Source: Penelope pileata (Eukaryota > Chordata > Aves > Galliformes > Cracidae). Taken from it: a DNA stretch of 64,000 bases. Positions within the stretch are counted from its first letter, which is position 1, and each line of letters opens with the position of its first letter. This document shows, piece by piece, positions 25,374 through 38,734 of this stretch. Made by a program: the position numbers and the translations under genes. Below the pieces are notes generated by a model. That model saw nothing but the letters and a program-made list of their open reading frames with translations. It was not told where the DNA came from and did no database searches. Location of the stretch: contig WBMW01005879.1 in assembly GCA_013396635.1 (NCBI GenBank), positions 248,001-312,000 on the forward strand, in the 5' to 3' direction.

Positions 25374-26130
25374 TGTCCTGCTATCAGCTGGGACAGAGCT
25401 AATTTTCTTTCTAATAGCTGTGTTTTGTATTTAGGATGAGAATAACATTGATAACAAACTGATATTTTAGTTTCTGCAGAGCAGAACTTAGACTAAATCA
25501 AGGACCTTTCAGCTCGTCACTCTGCCCTGCCAGCAAGGAGCTGGGGGTGCACAAGAAGCTGGGAGGGGACAGAACCAGGAAAGATGACAGACTGCCCAAA
25601 GAGATATCCCGTACCATATGGCATCAAGCTGAGCAATAACACCGGGGGAGTTGGCCAGTGAGGGGACTGGCTGGGCATCGGTCAGTGGGTGGTGAGCAAC
25701 TGCATTGNTCTGCAGAGCAGAACTTAGACTAAATCAAGGACCTTTCAGCTCGTCACTCTGCCCTGCCAGCAAGGAGCTGGGGGTGCACAAGAAGCTGGGA
25801 GGGGACAGAACCAGGAAAGATGACAGACTGCCCAAAGAGATATCCCGTACCATATGGCATCAAGCTGAGCAATAACACCGGGGGAGTTGGCCAGTGAGGG
25901 GACTGGCTGGGCATCGGTCAGTGGGTGGTGAGCAACTGCATTGTGCGTCACTTGTTTTGTGTATTCTTTCATCATTATTATCATTTTCCCTTCCTGTTCT
26001 GTCCTATTAAATTGTCTTTATCTCAACCCACGAGTTTTACCTTTTTTATGATTCTCTCCACCATCCCACTGTGGGGGCAATGAGCAAATGGCTGTGTGGT
26101 GCTGAGCTGCCTGCAGGGTTAAAACCATCA
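25374..26130 (+). mobile_element. ERVL-type solo LTR, internally duplicated in the assembly
   Basis: The element begins TGTCCTGCTATCAGCTGGGA, contains the avian ERVL LTR blocks GAATAACATTGATAAC, GGGGGTGCACAAGAAGCTGG, CCGTACCATATGGCATCA and GTCTTTATCTCAACCCACGA, and ends GTGTGGTGCTGAGCTGCC...GGTTAAAACCATCA. It is related to the LTR at 12516-13046 but in the opposite orientation. Its apparent length is 757 bp, but 235 bp plus one N are an exact repeat; without them it is 521 bp, close to the 531 bp of the other copy. There is no internal retroviral sequence. The target duplication is unclear (GCATC on the left, at best GCATA on the right). Confidence 0.88.
25473..25943 (+). repeat. Exact 235-bp direct repeat flanking one N
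   Basis: Positions 25473-25707 and 25709-25943 read identically, with the N at 25708 between them. Both copies start TCTGCAGAGCAGAACTTAGA and end GAGCAACTGCATTG. Perfect identity inside a mutated old LTR, with a joining N, points to overlapping contig ends that were not merged. Confidence 0.95.
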
Positions 26131-29100
26131 GAGCATATTTGGAAGCTATCATCTTCACAGGATACAGAGAGGAGCATTTCACAGACTCTGCACTATGCCC
26201 AAAGGCTGTAAAAGCAAAAGTTACTTCCATAAAAGTGGAGATATCATGCAGTCAAATTAAGAACCCAAGCACCAAGAGAACGATGTGAAGATTTATCCTG
26301 TTATGTCTACTGAATTTCTGTGTTACTCCCCCACCACTGAAAGTCTGTTTATAAAACTGGAAATAAAAAATGGAATTGCTCTCTTTGCATTTGGATATAC
26401 AGCTGAAATGTTTATATTTTGAGAAAACAGCTTAAAATGTGTTGGAAGAAAAATCTCCTCTGAAGCAATCAGATTAATCTAAATAATCCCCAAGGAAGAT
26501 TCAGTTCAAGAAATTACAACAAAAATAAAATAAAAGGAAAAAGTAAAAATATCATAAGACACCAATAAAAAACACATTCTGTCTACTCTGTTATTAGCTA
26601 CCTATTAACACTACCTATTATGAGTAAAATCTCAAGTATATTAAAATAATATTGACCAGATTTAAAAACAGTTTTTATTTAAAACAGGCTTAAATTTTAT
26701 GTAATAAATTTCCCAATAAAAATGAAGTTTAGCTACAAATTTATTATTGAGAAAAGCTTGATATTTTTGGCCCCAAAGTTTTAGTATTTTAATATTCAAA
26801 ATAAACTTTAACAAGTGTCAAAGGAATATGCGCCCTCAAAATTCCTTATGCACATGAAACAGGAATTTCCACCAGCTCTGATTTGCTGGATGGCGTCTCA
26901 TTCATGCTATTTTAACAGAGAAAGCTAATATTACAGAAAACATACTGAAAAACATTTGGTTCAGTGAAGAGAGTGAACTAGCCTCAACTGTTGCAATAGT
27001 TTGGCTTGCTCAATGAGCTCCTGTTATAGAAGTTCCAAGTGATCACGATTTTTCCTCATTATACATACAGGCAACTTTTTCACAGAAAAGTACTAAAAGA
27101 TGACAACTGTGCAACAACACACGGATGGTGAGGAGGTAGGGAAAGAAGAAAGAGGGACCACAGCGTAAATCTGCTCTGGAAAGCACTTATGTAATCTTCT
27201 TGAAAGCTCTAGTGTCCTTATTCCTGTTTATAAATCTGCTAGCAGGGAGCAAAGATTCATAATTTAAAGGACCAAACTTTCCCTGTGAGATATGCATAGG
27301 CAGAAAGGTGAGGAGTAATATCTCAAACAAGTAGACCTGTAAGACAGAGCAGAGAATATTCAAAGCTTGCAGACAGCAGCTAAAAGAAATGGGCTTGCAT
27401 AATCAAGAACAGATCTATTAAAAAAAAACCCATATGTTAAAAGAGAAAGCCTGTGCAGGAAAAAATAAAACTAAAAACAATAATCAAAGTCCTGTGAACG
27501 TATTTTCCACGTGAACAGCTCATTCAACACAAGCATTACTACAGATATTATTTAACGGAACCCTACGTGATACTAACAACTACCTCATGATTATGCTAAC
27601 AGCTGCTTCTTAGCATTTAACTGCAGATCTGCATTCCCTGTTTAGGAGTATGTTGCAATTGCAGATAAGTGTAACCCAAGAGAAACAAGCAAGTCAGCCT
27701 CACGCTACCACATGGCCACGCACTTTCACACAGCCAGATCTGAGCCACGCACCAGGAAAGCGCACAAAGGAGACATGTGGCTTCCCCAGCTAACCAGCCC
27801 TTCTGACCTCTGCCTCTCCGCACAGTGCCTGGCATTTCTCCACAACCAACTCGGAGATGTCAGACATTTTCTAGCGAGTTTGACATAGGTAGCAGTGATC
27901 TCAGTGAGAAGAGACTCCTATCAGTTTTGCTCAAATTGTAGAGCTGTCAGCCTGCTGGATAAAAGCAGCACCTCGCTAACGTCCTTACAGTGAGGAAGGC
28001 ACAGGGATGAAGGCAAGTAGGGAACCAAGTGGGAAGGAGCTGAGGGTACTGTGCAGGTGTCTAAGATGTGATGATTGTGGGGAGATGGCCCAGTAAGTCT
28101 TGAAGTTGGAGAATAAAGGAAGCCCTGGATGCAGATCCACAGGAAAGCACGCTGCTTTCATTCTGCCCGCTCTGTACAATTAGCGTAAACAGAATATACA
28201 ACCAGAGGACAAGTCCCTTCCTGCCTTTGTTTCTGCCTCATACACAGACCATGTCTCTAAGGCCCATTAGTTGATGACACTTGAAAATATCACACTGTGC
28301 TGGAACACTTTATATTTATGCCTCTGCTGAAAGAAAAGTTGTATCTCGAAGTCCCTAGAATCCACCAGTACTTCCCAATTGCCAAAGCACGAGTTTTTGA
28401 TGAGGGCAGAGTGAGTCAGCCAGCATACTCTCCACTCCCAAGTCCAGCCAAACACTGCTTAACACATCAGTCTTTGTCCTATAAATCCTACAACCAATTT
28501 CCCCTTTCTCCCCCTTTTAGGAAGGACAGAGTAATGAAGGTTACAGAAACCTGACAGTTATTAACAGGGATAAACATGACACTCCTGACCTTAACCGCAG
28601 TTACTGAATGAGATGCGTGTGCATGCCTCCACAGACACACACGTGTGCGGACAACACAGGACTCACATTTTCCTGGCAAGCTGTCTGCTGCTGGCAAGAG
28701 GATGCAGTAAAACTGCTGGCACCAATATGTGAGCTGAGGACGAACACAGGCCAGCAAAGTCAAAGTGAAATTAGGTTTCAAAGATTCCAGTCTTAATTTT
28801 CCCCTAGAAAAAGAGTCATTTTCATCATTGTTTCCATAACCATAACATGTGCTCTTGACAAGTGATCTGAAGCTCTTTCTACATCCAGACATTTTATATT
28901 GGTTACGCTCTGCTTGGAGGCAGATACTGGCTTTGGTCAGTCTAGATTGAAGCTTTTTTACATGATGTATCTCCAAGCATGATGAATTCTGTCACACTTA
29001 GGAGTTAGATTGCAATCTTGAGTCACACAAAGAACTCAGTCAACATTAACAAAACATAAAAATAAAGCATTTTTTGAAATTTAATTCTGATATTGCCAAA

Positions 29101-32100
29101 AACTGTCGTATTTTACAGTGCTATGAAAGAAATGTCTGTATAAGCCAAGATGTTCTCATTTAGGGACAATCTCACGAGTTACTTACATTGCCAAATCCTG
29201 CTTAGCTGCCTAAATAATAGCTGATTGCATATATTTTCATGAGTATGGTTCTTAAATCCTAATCTCTGCCAACATCCAGCTGAGGGCTATAGAAAAGCAT
29301 CCTCTGACTACTTTTCATCTTTGAAAACTGAACCACCACCAGTTAAAGAAAACCTGGAATTTCTGGGAAAGTTTCCAGAACGGCAAGCTAACAATGCCTG
29401 AAGCAGTCACTGCCATATTCTACGCTATGGAATTTTTCCCCTTACAGACTGGCTGATGTAATGGTGTGCTTCATTAATACAATTTTTCTGTGCTTACGTT
29501 TCCCACAAAAACTTTCGATGAAAATAAAATCATCACTGGTGTTTGACAAGGAGTATTTACTTCTTAATTGTATGGTCATTCCCATGCAGTTTCATGTCCT
29601 ATCTCTTCATGGAAGTGTGTTTGACTATCATACCTATCAATTAGGTCAGATGTGGAGATGACTGCTAAGAATAATGACAGAGGTGGTGTCTATTGATTCT
29701 GTATTTCATGTGATAAATAGCGTGTTTAATATGAAAACCATCTGTACATCAAGCAAGAGAGAAGAAACTGCAATATGTAGTGCTGACTGCTTATTTTGCT
29801 CTTTGATGGATCCCTAATTACCTTACTTTTCTTAACTGTTTGCCAAGGGGATATGCAATGCCTCTTCCTGAAAGACATAAAACAGAGAAGGAAGATGATA
29901 CAAAGAATGAACGCACTCCCTCATTCAAGGACAGGTTTGAGCCTGAAGTCAATACAATGAAAGGCGAAACTAATTGTTCAGCTTAAAGAAGAGAGAACTG
30001 ATGGTGCTCACAACAGTCCACAGATTTTGTGTAGGAAAAAAGCAATCATTTGTTTCCCATGTTCACAGAAGATAAGAGAAGTAGCAATGGGCTTCTTTTA
30101 CAGCATGGGAATCTTGGGTGAGACAGCTGAAAAAAAGCTAGAGAGTTTACCACTAGAACAGAAATTCTCTGGAGGTTATAAAGCCCTCATTGTCAGAAGC
30201 TTTTAAGGAGCATGTTAGACAAGTGTCTGTCAGAAAAGTAACAGGTAACATTAATTCCACACTAGACAGGAAGATTGATTCACTTCTAGACTGGTTCTTC
30301 CAAATTTCTGATTCTATAGCTTTTAGTAGGCGTTGCCCTGAGCTGGGAGCAAGCTATGGAAGCAAGATACAGAAAGATGACTAAAAATGGTGCAGGCTGT
30401 TGAGCCCTGCCTTGTTTTCCTTCCTGTTGGAGTAGAATTCATCCCATACTAAAAGTTGGTTCAACAACTTTCATGAAATACAACATAGAAAAAAAAAGTC
30501 ATTGAAGGCATGTGGATACCATTTACAAAAGCAAACCAGACATTTCTGGAGCATAATTCATCTAAACTGTTTTAAACCTTTAGCTTCAACTGAGTCAATC
30601 AAACATAGGTCTATGTTTTATTTACTGAGAAAGGAAACTATTGGGATGGGCTCAGCTGCAGGTACCTACTTCTCTCATTACCTAGTGTTAATGAAGATGA
30701 ATCCCAGTGTAGGTGGACTTATTTTCCAATCTCAAAAACCTTCTTGCCACTAGCATCAGGAGCTCTGAATCCAAACTATAGAAAAAGGACATTCTACCTC
30801 TCTGAAAAATAATTCACTCTGTCCCAACAGCCCAGAACAACTTGATTTTATTTTCTGTCCCTTTCTTCACCATCTTCAAGTTTTGCTGTTCTCTACTCTG
30901 TAAGCTGCAACAGGACAAGTTAACATCCAGCAGAAACTGGTAAACAGTGGAGGGATGCAGTGACAGAGACTAGTACAGTGCTGCTTCAAGCTGCTTTTCA
31001 GGGAAGCAGAGAAGCTTTCCATGTTTTGCACAGTTGGACAGCACTCGGTAATATTTTTAATGTTCTTAGATTAACTGCGAGGAGCATACAGACACGCACT
31101 GTGATCACACAATCTTTATTTGCCAAGCAAAACAAGCTAAAAGCTCGGTTGCTTTTTTATTCTCTCTCCAAATCGTGCTCTTATCTCAGAGGAAGTCGAA
31201 TGGATCCATACTAGTTGATACATCAGCTATTAATGGCAAGCAATCTACACAAATTTTCTGCTTCCAAACTTCCCCAAAAATGCAGAGCAATGATAATGTG
31301 CACTTGGCAAAGAAATTAAAGACGTAGTCTGGAGTGGAATTTTCTTCTCTTTCTCAGCTCCTGTGGTCAAACCAGTTAATGTTCACTGGATCTTGACATA
31401 CTAGAAAAGCAAACACCAGAGCACGTTGCTGAAGTTGTGTTTTCAGTCAACAGTTTCAGCTAAATTTTGTATTTCAACCCAGCATATGAGTTTAAGCAGA
31501 AATGTTCCAGAGAAAGATACTGCTTATTCAGAGAGACAATCATACGTCAAACAAATAAGGACTCAGCAGAGTAAAGCTATGTCTGTACTTTGACACTAGA
31601 CCACCCAAAAAGAACAATTTACTTGATTTAGACAAATCTGTCATCAGTACTTCTTCTTGAGTCAGGTCTGGAAAAAGTTGCTGCGGAATTCAGTGAGGAG
31701 ACACCAGGCAGTCACAAGTGCCAGAATCTTCCGGGTAAGAGACACAACTGGATCCAGACTATGCAGACTGCTACCTGGCTCTCCACTCCTGAAAGGCAAG
31801 GACTGCAATGCAGTCCACATTCCCACCTAGAAAACTCCCCTGCTGCACAAGTGTGTCCCCCTTACATTTCTGATTCCTGTCCTAAAGAAGGCTAATGTTC
31901 CTTTTCATTTGTACTTTTTCATTCATACATTTCTTCCTAGAGAAACATGGGATGTTTGCTTCTACCTACGACTGATAGAAAATGTAATTCCCTTGTTCAG
32001 TAGCAAAGATAGCTGCTTTTTCAGACTCTTTCTGCTCAAGACATAAGGTGTGCACAAGCTGGCATCTTCTGCTCCTGTGCAAGTCAATGGAACATTCATG

Positions 32101-32801
32101 CAGATGCAGCTAAACCATGAAGCCTTCCACTTCCATGTATGACGGCTACGAAGTAGTTACTGTTGTCACGTCTTTTCTGATCCTTTAAGCCAACTTTTCT
32201 TTGAGACCTTTGATATTTTGGAAAAATATCAGAGGAGTTGGTAAAAACACATCACAGACATACCCAGGCCTGAGAGACAACAGGGGAAGTAAAACCTCTA
32301 CTGGGTCTTGCTCTACGCAAAAATAAACTCGAGTAAATTGGCAGCTCCTTGCTTCCAAACGCACAGGGCTTATGTTCTCTTTTCGTACTATTACCATTCA
32401 TAACTTAGGAATATTCTTCATAACTAAGTTAGCTGCAAATCAAGTGCATTTTCCCTACAGGATTATTGTGATAAAGTAAAATACATAGACAAAATAAAAC
32501 CAAAACACTGAGAAAGACTTTGTAAAATAGAGTTTCACCAAACACATTAGCATTTCCTACGGTATATCAAATTCAGGCTGAGGTGAAGTTTTATGTTGCA
32601 GGAGCAGATCTTTTTTTCCCTCGGTAGCTATAATGTTGCTTTCAGCTACCTCTTATTTTCAGTATTTGGAATTTAAAGAAAAAAATATAATTATTCTTTT
32701 TCTGAAATCAAAATAGGCAATACAGTTTTGCCTTAGCTAGCGTGATATGGAAAGCTGTCCTTTATTCTGGTTGTAAACATTTTTAAAATATGTCTTCTTA
32801 C
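26131..32801 (-). other. DCLK1: DCLK1 intron immediately downstream of the exon
   Basis: The donor GTAAGA at 32801 opens this intron, which continues past the left edge of the window. The interval shows only unique AT-rich DNA. The longest frame is 162 codons (28488-28976, minus), without recognisable features. No transposon was recognised in these 6.7 kb, so it is the least repeat-laden stretch near the exon. Confidence 0.6.
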
Positions 32802-32901
32802 CACTCTCATCCAGCAAGAAATCATCCTGGTAACGGAACTTTTCCGGTCCACATGCAATAAAAATGTCATCATCGCCGAAGAAATCCTGAAGGCACATCA
32901 C
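32802..32901 (-). CDS. DCLK1: DCLK1 internal exon (second doublecortin domain, C-terminal half)
   Basis: The minus strand has a pyrimidine-rich acceptor ending TTGGCTTGCAG just before 32901 and a consensus donor GTAAGA beginning at 32801. The 100 nt between them are open as 33 codons plus one base (phase 0 in, phase 1 out). The peptide begins VMCLQDFFGDDD, continues IFIACGPEKFRY and ends QDDFLLDES, with the split codon starting G as expected for a following Glu. This is the C-terminal half of a doublecortin (DCX) domain. FRYQDDFLLDES, without the extra Ala that DCX and DCLK2 carry before QDDF, is what I recall of DCLK1. DCLK1 is a neuronal microtubule-binding protein with two N-terminal DCX domains and a C-terminal Ser/Thr kinase domain; this domain contributes to tubulin binding. 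Flanking exons lie outside the window. Family assignment is near certain; DCLK1 over its paralogues rests on these few residues. Confidence 0.9.
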
Positions 32902-35900
32902 CTGCAAGCCAAAAGGAAAGGAAGACATTGTATGAAATACCTCATCATCAGAATTGTAAAAGCAATAAATCCTTCCTTGTCTCCATGTGCATGAAAACTG
33001 TTTGCTTTTAATGGAATCAACAGGGCTTCATCTCCAGATAAATTTCAAAGCTGTGTTTCTACCATCTGCTACAAGTGAGTAACACTTATGGACACTGCAG
33101 GAAGAGATAGATAAGACAAAAAGCTCTGACTGTCACATTTATTGCATGATACATCAACAAGGTATGAGGTAAATGCCTTTTGTTTACGCACAAGGTCCCA
33201 TTCAGTCATCAGTGGGTAATTAACTGCTTTTGAGACCGTATTTCTACTGTTTGACAGCTATGAAGATAGGTAACGGTTTTGTATGCAAAATGTAATTATT
33301 TCAGCAAAATCTCATTGACAAGGAATGAAACTCGTATGAGTCTCCATCAAATATTCCTCATCTCTGCCAGCAGTCAGTGTAAGGTTTCCTCAGAGGCACC
33401 AATATGAACAATCAGGTGAGCTGAGAACTGAGTAAAAGGATAATCTCTTTCTACATCCAAATGTGAATAGTCAGGATTAGATTGGTGCAGTTTTATGTTC
33501 ATATATGAGATTTCCTTACAATACTTCATGAGGCACTGTTTAAAAGTTTAATATTTCCATTTATATGACTACTTTTAGTGATGCTCTTAAAATAATAATC
33601 AGTAGCTTTCCACAAATCTGACTATGGACTTACTGATCCAGTTTTGACAAACCTAAAAATAAATTAGACATCTGACTACATTTTAAAAAACAAAGATAAC
33701 CTGTTCCTCCTTTACATTTGCAAGAAAAATTTAAAACGTCACGTTTGCTTATTTTTATATAAGGTTATAATGTTTTGCAATTAAACAGTACACTAATGTT
33801 TGAATAGATAAAGTTCGCAGTTCCATGTCAAGAGCATACAGACAGGAAAGTAACACAAAGCATTTATAAAAATAGACAAAATAGTTGAGAATAGTCCACC
33901 TGAAGCAGTCCAACCCCCTCATCAAAAGCTGGGAAAAAGTCAGTATTTGAAGCCTGTAAAAACAGAGGTAAAAGAATTAGCTAATGAGGCTAGACAGGCT
34001 TCTCCAGACCTCAGCATGAAAACAAACACACACCACCACCGCTCTCCAACCTGCAGCCATGGGTATTGAGGGGCTACAAAACTCATATTGTGCTTCCCAG
34101 AAATATGCCAGAAGGTTTTTGGCATCCACAGCATCCCTAAGTCTCTATGCTAGGAAAATCTTAAGGAAGAAAAACAGTGATAAAATGTTGTGACTTGCTT
34201 TCAGAGCAAGAATTGTCATTAATCCTATTTTAATGGTAGAGCAATAGCAGCTGAAAAATGAGGAAATCAAGAGAACTAGCTGAAATAAATGCCAGAAAAG
34301 AGACAAAAGTACTCTCACAATTGCTCTGTCCTTAAGCAATGCATATAATCTTAGATGCAGGTCTACCACAGCCCTGTCCCTATCAACATTCTCATATTCA
34401 CACCACACAATACCTGAACGCCAACATCAAATATGTAAATATTTCATGGATCTTTTTTCCATGTTCCTACTCAGTTTCTGTTCTATTAGTGTATCAGCCT
34501 CAGCAATCTTTTTATAAACTTAGTTCCTATCTTTTTTTTTTTGTCCACAAGACATATCCTGCCTGTCTTCCCACTCCATACACCCACCAAGTTTCAAACA
34601 TCTCTTCCCATCAGTCAAGTTCCTCTGAAATTACCACCTCTCCCATGTGCACAAATTTTCAAAATGACATTAAAAATCCTGTGATTTCCTGTTTGCATCC
34701 CAAGTTTGACACGCTTCTAGGGAGTGATGACCTTGACATTTGTTTTTACACTAAACAGAGCATTAGAACAAAAAAGCAGCCCGAAGCACAGTTATTTTAG
34801 TATGCATTAATTAAAATTCAATTCCTATTTGGATTTAAAATTGTACAGGTTTTAATAAAACAACAACAAAAACCGCAACCCTCTGGTTGGAGGGTTTCAC
34901 TCATGCCAAAACAAGCCATTAAAATGGAAGTAGTGAAGCCGACACAAGTTCAACTAAGTCAACATTTACAGCATCTGAGGTTGAATCAGTGCAATTTAAA
35001 TGCAAATAAGAAAATAAGATTAGTACAATAGAAAAACAATTTGTATTTAAATATACTTGTTTTATTTAATCAAACTTTACTCTTTTATCATTTTTATTGC
35101 ATCACAAGAATTTACTCATCTGGGAATTATAATTCTAGTACCTAACTGTCTGCCTCCCTGTCTGCAGTATTTTCCATCCTTTCTGTCACAACGTCCCTGC
35201 CCTACTCTGCTCTCTCCAGGCTCCAGCTCCTCGCAGGTTACGTTGTAGGGCTCTTCCAGAAGGCATTGAACAAATACACAGCAAACACCTTCAGGCTTTT
35301 TCACCAGAAATCTGCAAGTACTTTCCATTCACACTTAGTCACAAAACCAAGCAGTGGGACCTGCTTTTTATTACCTGTTTTCACTTCCGAATATCACAGC
35401 TCCTCAGAAGTTACAGTTAAGAAGATCAAGGATTTGCATCACCTGTTTTGAACTGTGACAGTGCTCAAGAGGTCAGTGTGCTCTGTTGCACATGATCAGC
35501 TTTCACATTAGTCAATTTTTCAAAAGTATATTACAAAAGCCCCCTCAAACATTTGCGTTGTTCTCAAATCAGATAGCCCTTTTTCATAAAGATGATTTTT
35601 TTCTTCCATATTCCAGCAGGATATTTCTCACATCGGGGAAAACCAGAGTCTGTGCCGGAGCAGTCTAACATACAACTTCAGTAAAATGAAACTGAAAAAT
35701 TAACGTTTTCCAATACACACCTAAATACACTGTGATGCTTGTACACAAACAGCTTGTTGGCATCTCTTCAGTGGAATGCATCAGTAGCAATAACAATACC
35801 AGAGGACAAGAAGTCTCAGGCATTGCAATCCTTTTCCTGAGTAACATTAAGAATGAGGATGAGCAGCCACACAGAATACTGGTCACTAGAACAGGCACTG

Positions 35901-36534
35901 GGCAATATGCAAGACTAGCTGAGCTGTATGCACCAGATGCAAAATAGGAGGGAAGTAGAAGACATTTTCATGACTACACTTGAGAAAGTTTTTGGGCTTA
36001 AATCATCATCTTTCTTGTCCTAGTAAACAAATTCAAACTTATGAAATCCATACGCCCTTTAAAGGGGAAACATGGGAAGAACTCAAAATGGTTTTGTATC
36101 TTAGAGGTAACTCTGGGGCTTTCACTAGAAAACCAGAGGGGATGAGGGGAATCAAGTGGCCCAGGCTCAGCACTTGCTTTACAACACAGCATTGTCACTG
36201 TAGGCACTTTTAAAATTACCTGCACTTTTCTTCTTGGTTTTTAGTCCCTTTCCCCCAAACAGGAAAGTACTTGGAACCAGCGAGAAATCACTATTTTGGT
36301 GCCTTCTGTTATCCTTCAACTCGCCAGAAGCATTTATTTACCTCTTTGAAGTTGGGAACTTTATTATGGAAACCCTCTTTCTTGTATCCATAGAAAGATG
36401 TAAGAAACTGTGCTTTGCATATCAGAGCAGAGATGACCCAAGAGTAAAGAACAGCAGCTTGTAGAGGAATTAGTTGGTTTTATTCTCGCACTGCAAGAGA
36501 AAAAGAGCAGTTGGCCGTGCTGCGGAGAAGTTGC
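32902..36534 (-). other. DCLK1: DCLK1 intron immediately upstream of the exon
   Basis: The acceptor side carries a polypyrimidine stretch (CTTCCTTTCC then TTTTGGCTTGCAG on the minus strand). Beyond it is unique AT-rich DNA. A frame of 153 codons at 34339-34800 on the plus strand is low-complexity and unrecognised. No transposon seen. Confidence 0.6.
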
Positions 36535-36618
36535 AAAGGGAGAGGAGGATGGGGAAATGGAGGAAAATGAGTGGGAAAGGGAGAGGGAAAAAATGAGGAG
36601 AAGGAGGAGGGGAGGGAA
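36535..36618 (+). repeat. 84-nt polypurine tract
   Basis: Seventy-nine of 84 bases are A or G; the only pyrimidines are T at 36550, 36558, 36568, 36572 and 36594. It contains several GGG runs, including GTGGGAAAGGGAGAGGG. Such tracts can form triplexes or G-quadruplexes, but nothing here shows that it does. Confidence 0.9.
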
Positions 36619-38700
36619 TCAACCCTTTTTCTAGAAGCATGACATAAAAGCTATAGATAAAATCACCTCTTAGAATTGCTGAATTCTGGTTATAGTGAGG
36701 CCAGGGACCTTTTTGAATTCACGTTTCAAAACACACACACACAAAACAGAACAGAATTCTTTGCATGTGTCCTCTCAGTCACAGCCATTTGAATATCTTC
36801 TTATTGTTCTAAAGTTGACCATGTATCAAGTTAATACTGACTCTGAAAATTGTTAATAAAAAAGAATCTGATACTTAAATGTTCCTCTGCATTCATGAAT
36901 AGCTCACAGCACGAGCAACAGCACACCACCACCAGCATTACTAACTCTCATGCTCTTATTACAATTTTCATATGCTGTGTTTTGGGAGAACAAGGGGGGG
37001 GGTTGTTCTGGGTGTTTGTATCCTTTTATTAACAACAACTTAATTGGACTCTGAAAGCTATTTTGGATGAGCAATGAGAAAATCTCAAGCTGGGGTGCCC
37101 TAAGGCAACATGGCTAACAGAGGGCTGGAAAGAAAACCAAGGAGAAATAAATGAAGAAGAAAACAAAAAAAAAAAATGCAGATAGAACTTAGTAAGTGGG
37201 TATAGGAGTTTTTCGGAAAGAAACAGAAATTAAGGATGGCAAAAGGAAAACGCGAGGCACAAAACGTAAGAAGAGACACAGCAGGCAAGGCGCGTTGAGA
37301 AGGTGACAGTGAAAGACGTTCATGTGGAAAGAAACCCAAACACGGGGAAATCTCTGAGACGCAGTGCTAAGGGCCCTCCTGACAATCCTGCTGTCAGCCA
37401 GTTGGGAAGTTTTAAGGAGATTTTAAAGTACCATTTTGTACCTGGAACAATTTCATGTTCAGTTTGATTATCAGTCCCCTCACAGTGATGAAGACATTAA
37501 AAAAAATATATCCTTGGAAAAACCTCAATGTTTAAATGACTCATAATTTTAGGACTCTGACTCATGAACTTGGTGAACAGTTTTATAAGTTTCATTACGC
37601 AGGGGTTTTGGTGGTTTTTTTTTTTCCCATTTTCCTGATACTTTTGGTTCACTCAGCCTCAATCTTTAATTCCCATGCAGGTTCCTTTATTTCAAAAGGA
37701 CCTCATTATACCTCTATTCTACACTTGTTTTGTTTTCTCTGTTGTTTTTTTTCCCCCCAATAAAACAAAGTTCCTGCTTATGATTTAAATTGATCTTTAT
37801 ATGTTTTTCCTCTATTTTTCTCCTTAACCAAACTATATTTTCCACTTATCACCACCTCTAAATTACTTATTTTATCCATTTCCCAACTGTTTATTGGTTC
37901 ATGGGGGAATAGCTCAGATTAGATCTTGAATTTACTCCGTGTCATCTCCCCGTGCCAGTCAGTAAGAAGTGCTGTGATAGTTATGGATTTTCCTGAGAGC
38001 TTATAAATTTACACAAGTTTTTTGTATAGGACAAGACAGAGCAGTTTTGTTCAACTTCATAAATCTAGCAGAATTGCAAGAACAAGAGATCACTTTTATT
38101 ATTATATTTATCAGGTTGAATTATTATAAATATTATTATATTCAGTCAGTATAGGGCTACTTCCCACAATGTATTTCTGAATGCTTTGTTCGGTTTTGTA
38201 ATGCATTCTTTACTGCACAGATCTTCCTTTAGCAGACTGTACCACAGAAAAGCCAGTAGACATTCAAGAGGATTCAGTAGTTTCAGAAAAAATCAGAAAC
38301 TTATCATTCAGCATTGGTGTAAAAGCTCTTTAGGTCATTCCTGTGCAACCAGAAATCCAAACATAACAACAAGGCTTTCAGGAAAAAAGAAAAATATTTG
38401 CCATTTCCCTTTTTTTCTTTCTTTTTTTTTTTTTTTTTTAATATGTATGTATGGGAGGCACCTCAATCGGCTCTGTTCAATGTGGACTGTGTGACAATAG
38501 GAAAAAAAACTCCTTTCTGAGGAGACGGTATTAGGCCTCAACAGGAATTCACAGAGCTCTACACTTGAATATTTTCTCTAAATTTAAAGTAAGTCTATTT
38601 CCCTTCTGGCTGGCTCAGGCTCTGAGGCTGTTATTCACGCCCTTTCACAATTATCTGTCATTATGCACATGACACTTCTTGAGATCCGGTCATCTACAAA

Positions 38701-38734
38701 AATATAATTCATCATCAAATATAATTTATCATCA
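38701..38734 (+). repeat. 17-bp tandem duplication, one mismatch
   Basis: The unit AATATAATTCATCATCA is followed by the same sequence with one C-to-T difference. Confidence 0.9.

Noticed and set aside
25369..26136. Target-site duplication for the plus-strand LTR
   Set aside because: GCATC on the left has only an imperfect GCATA on the right and requires moving the LTR end by two bases.
28488..28976. 162-codon open frame, minus strand
   Set aside because: No recognisable domain, no splice context and mixed composition; a frame this long is expected a few times in 64 kb of intron.
34339..34800. 153-codon open frame, plus strand
   Set aside because: Low-complexity composition rich in Ser, His and Thr, no domain, and opposite strand to DCLK1 without any promoter signal.
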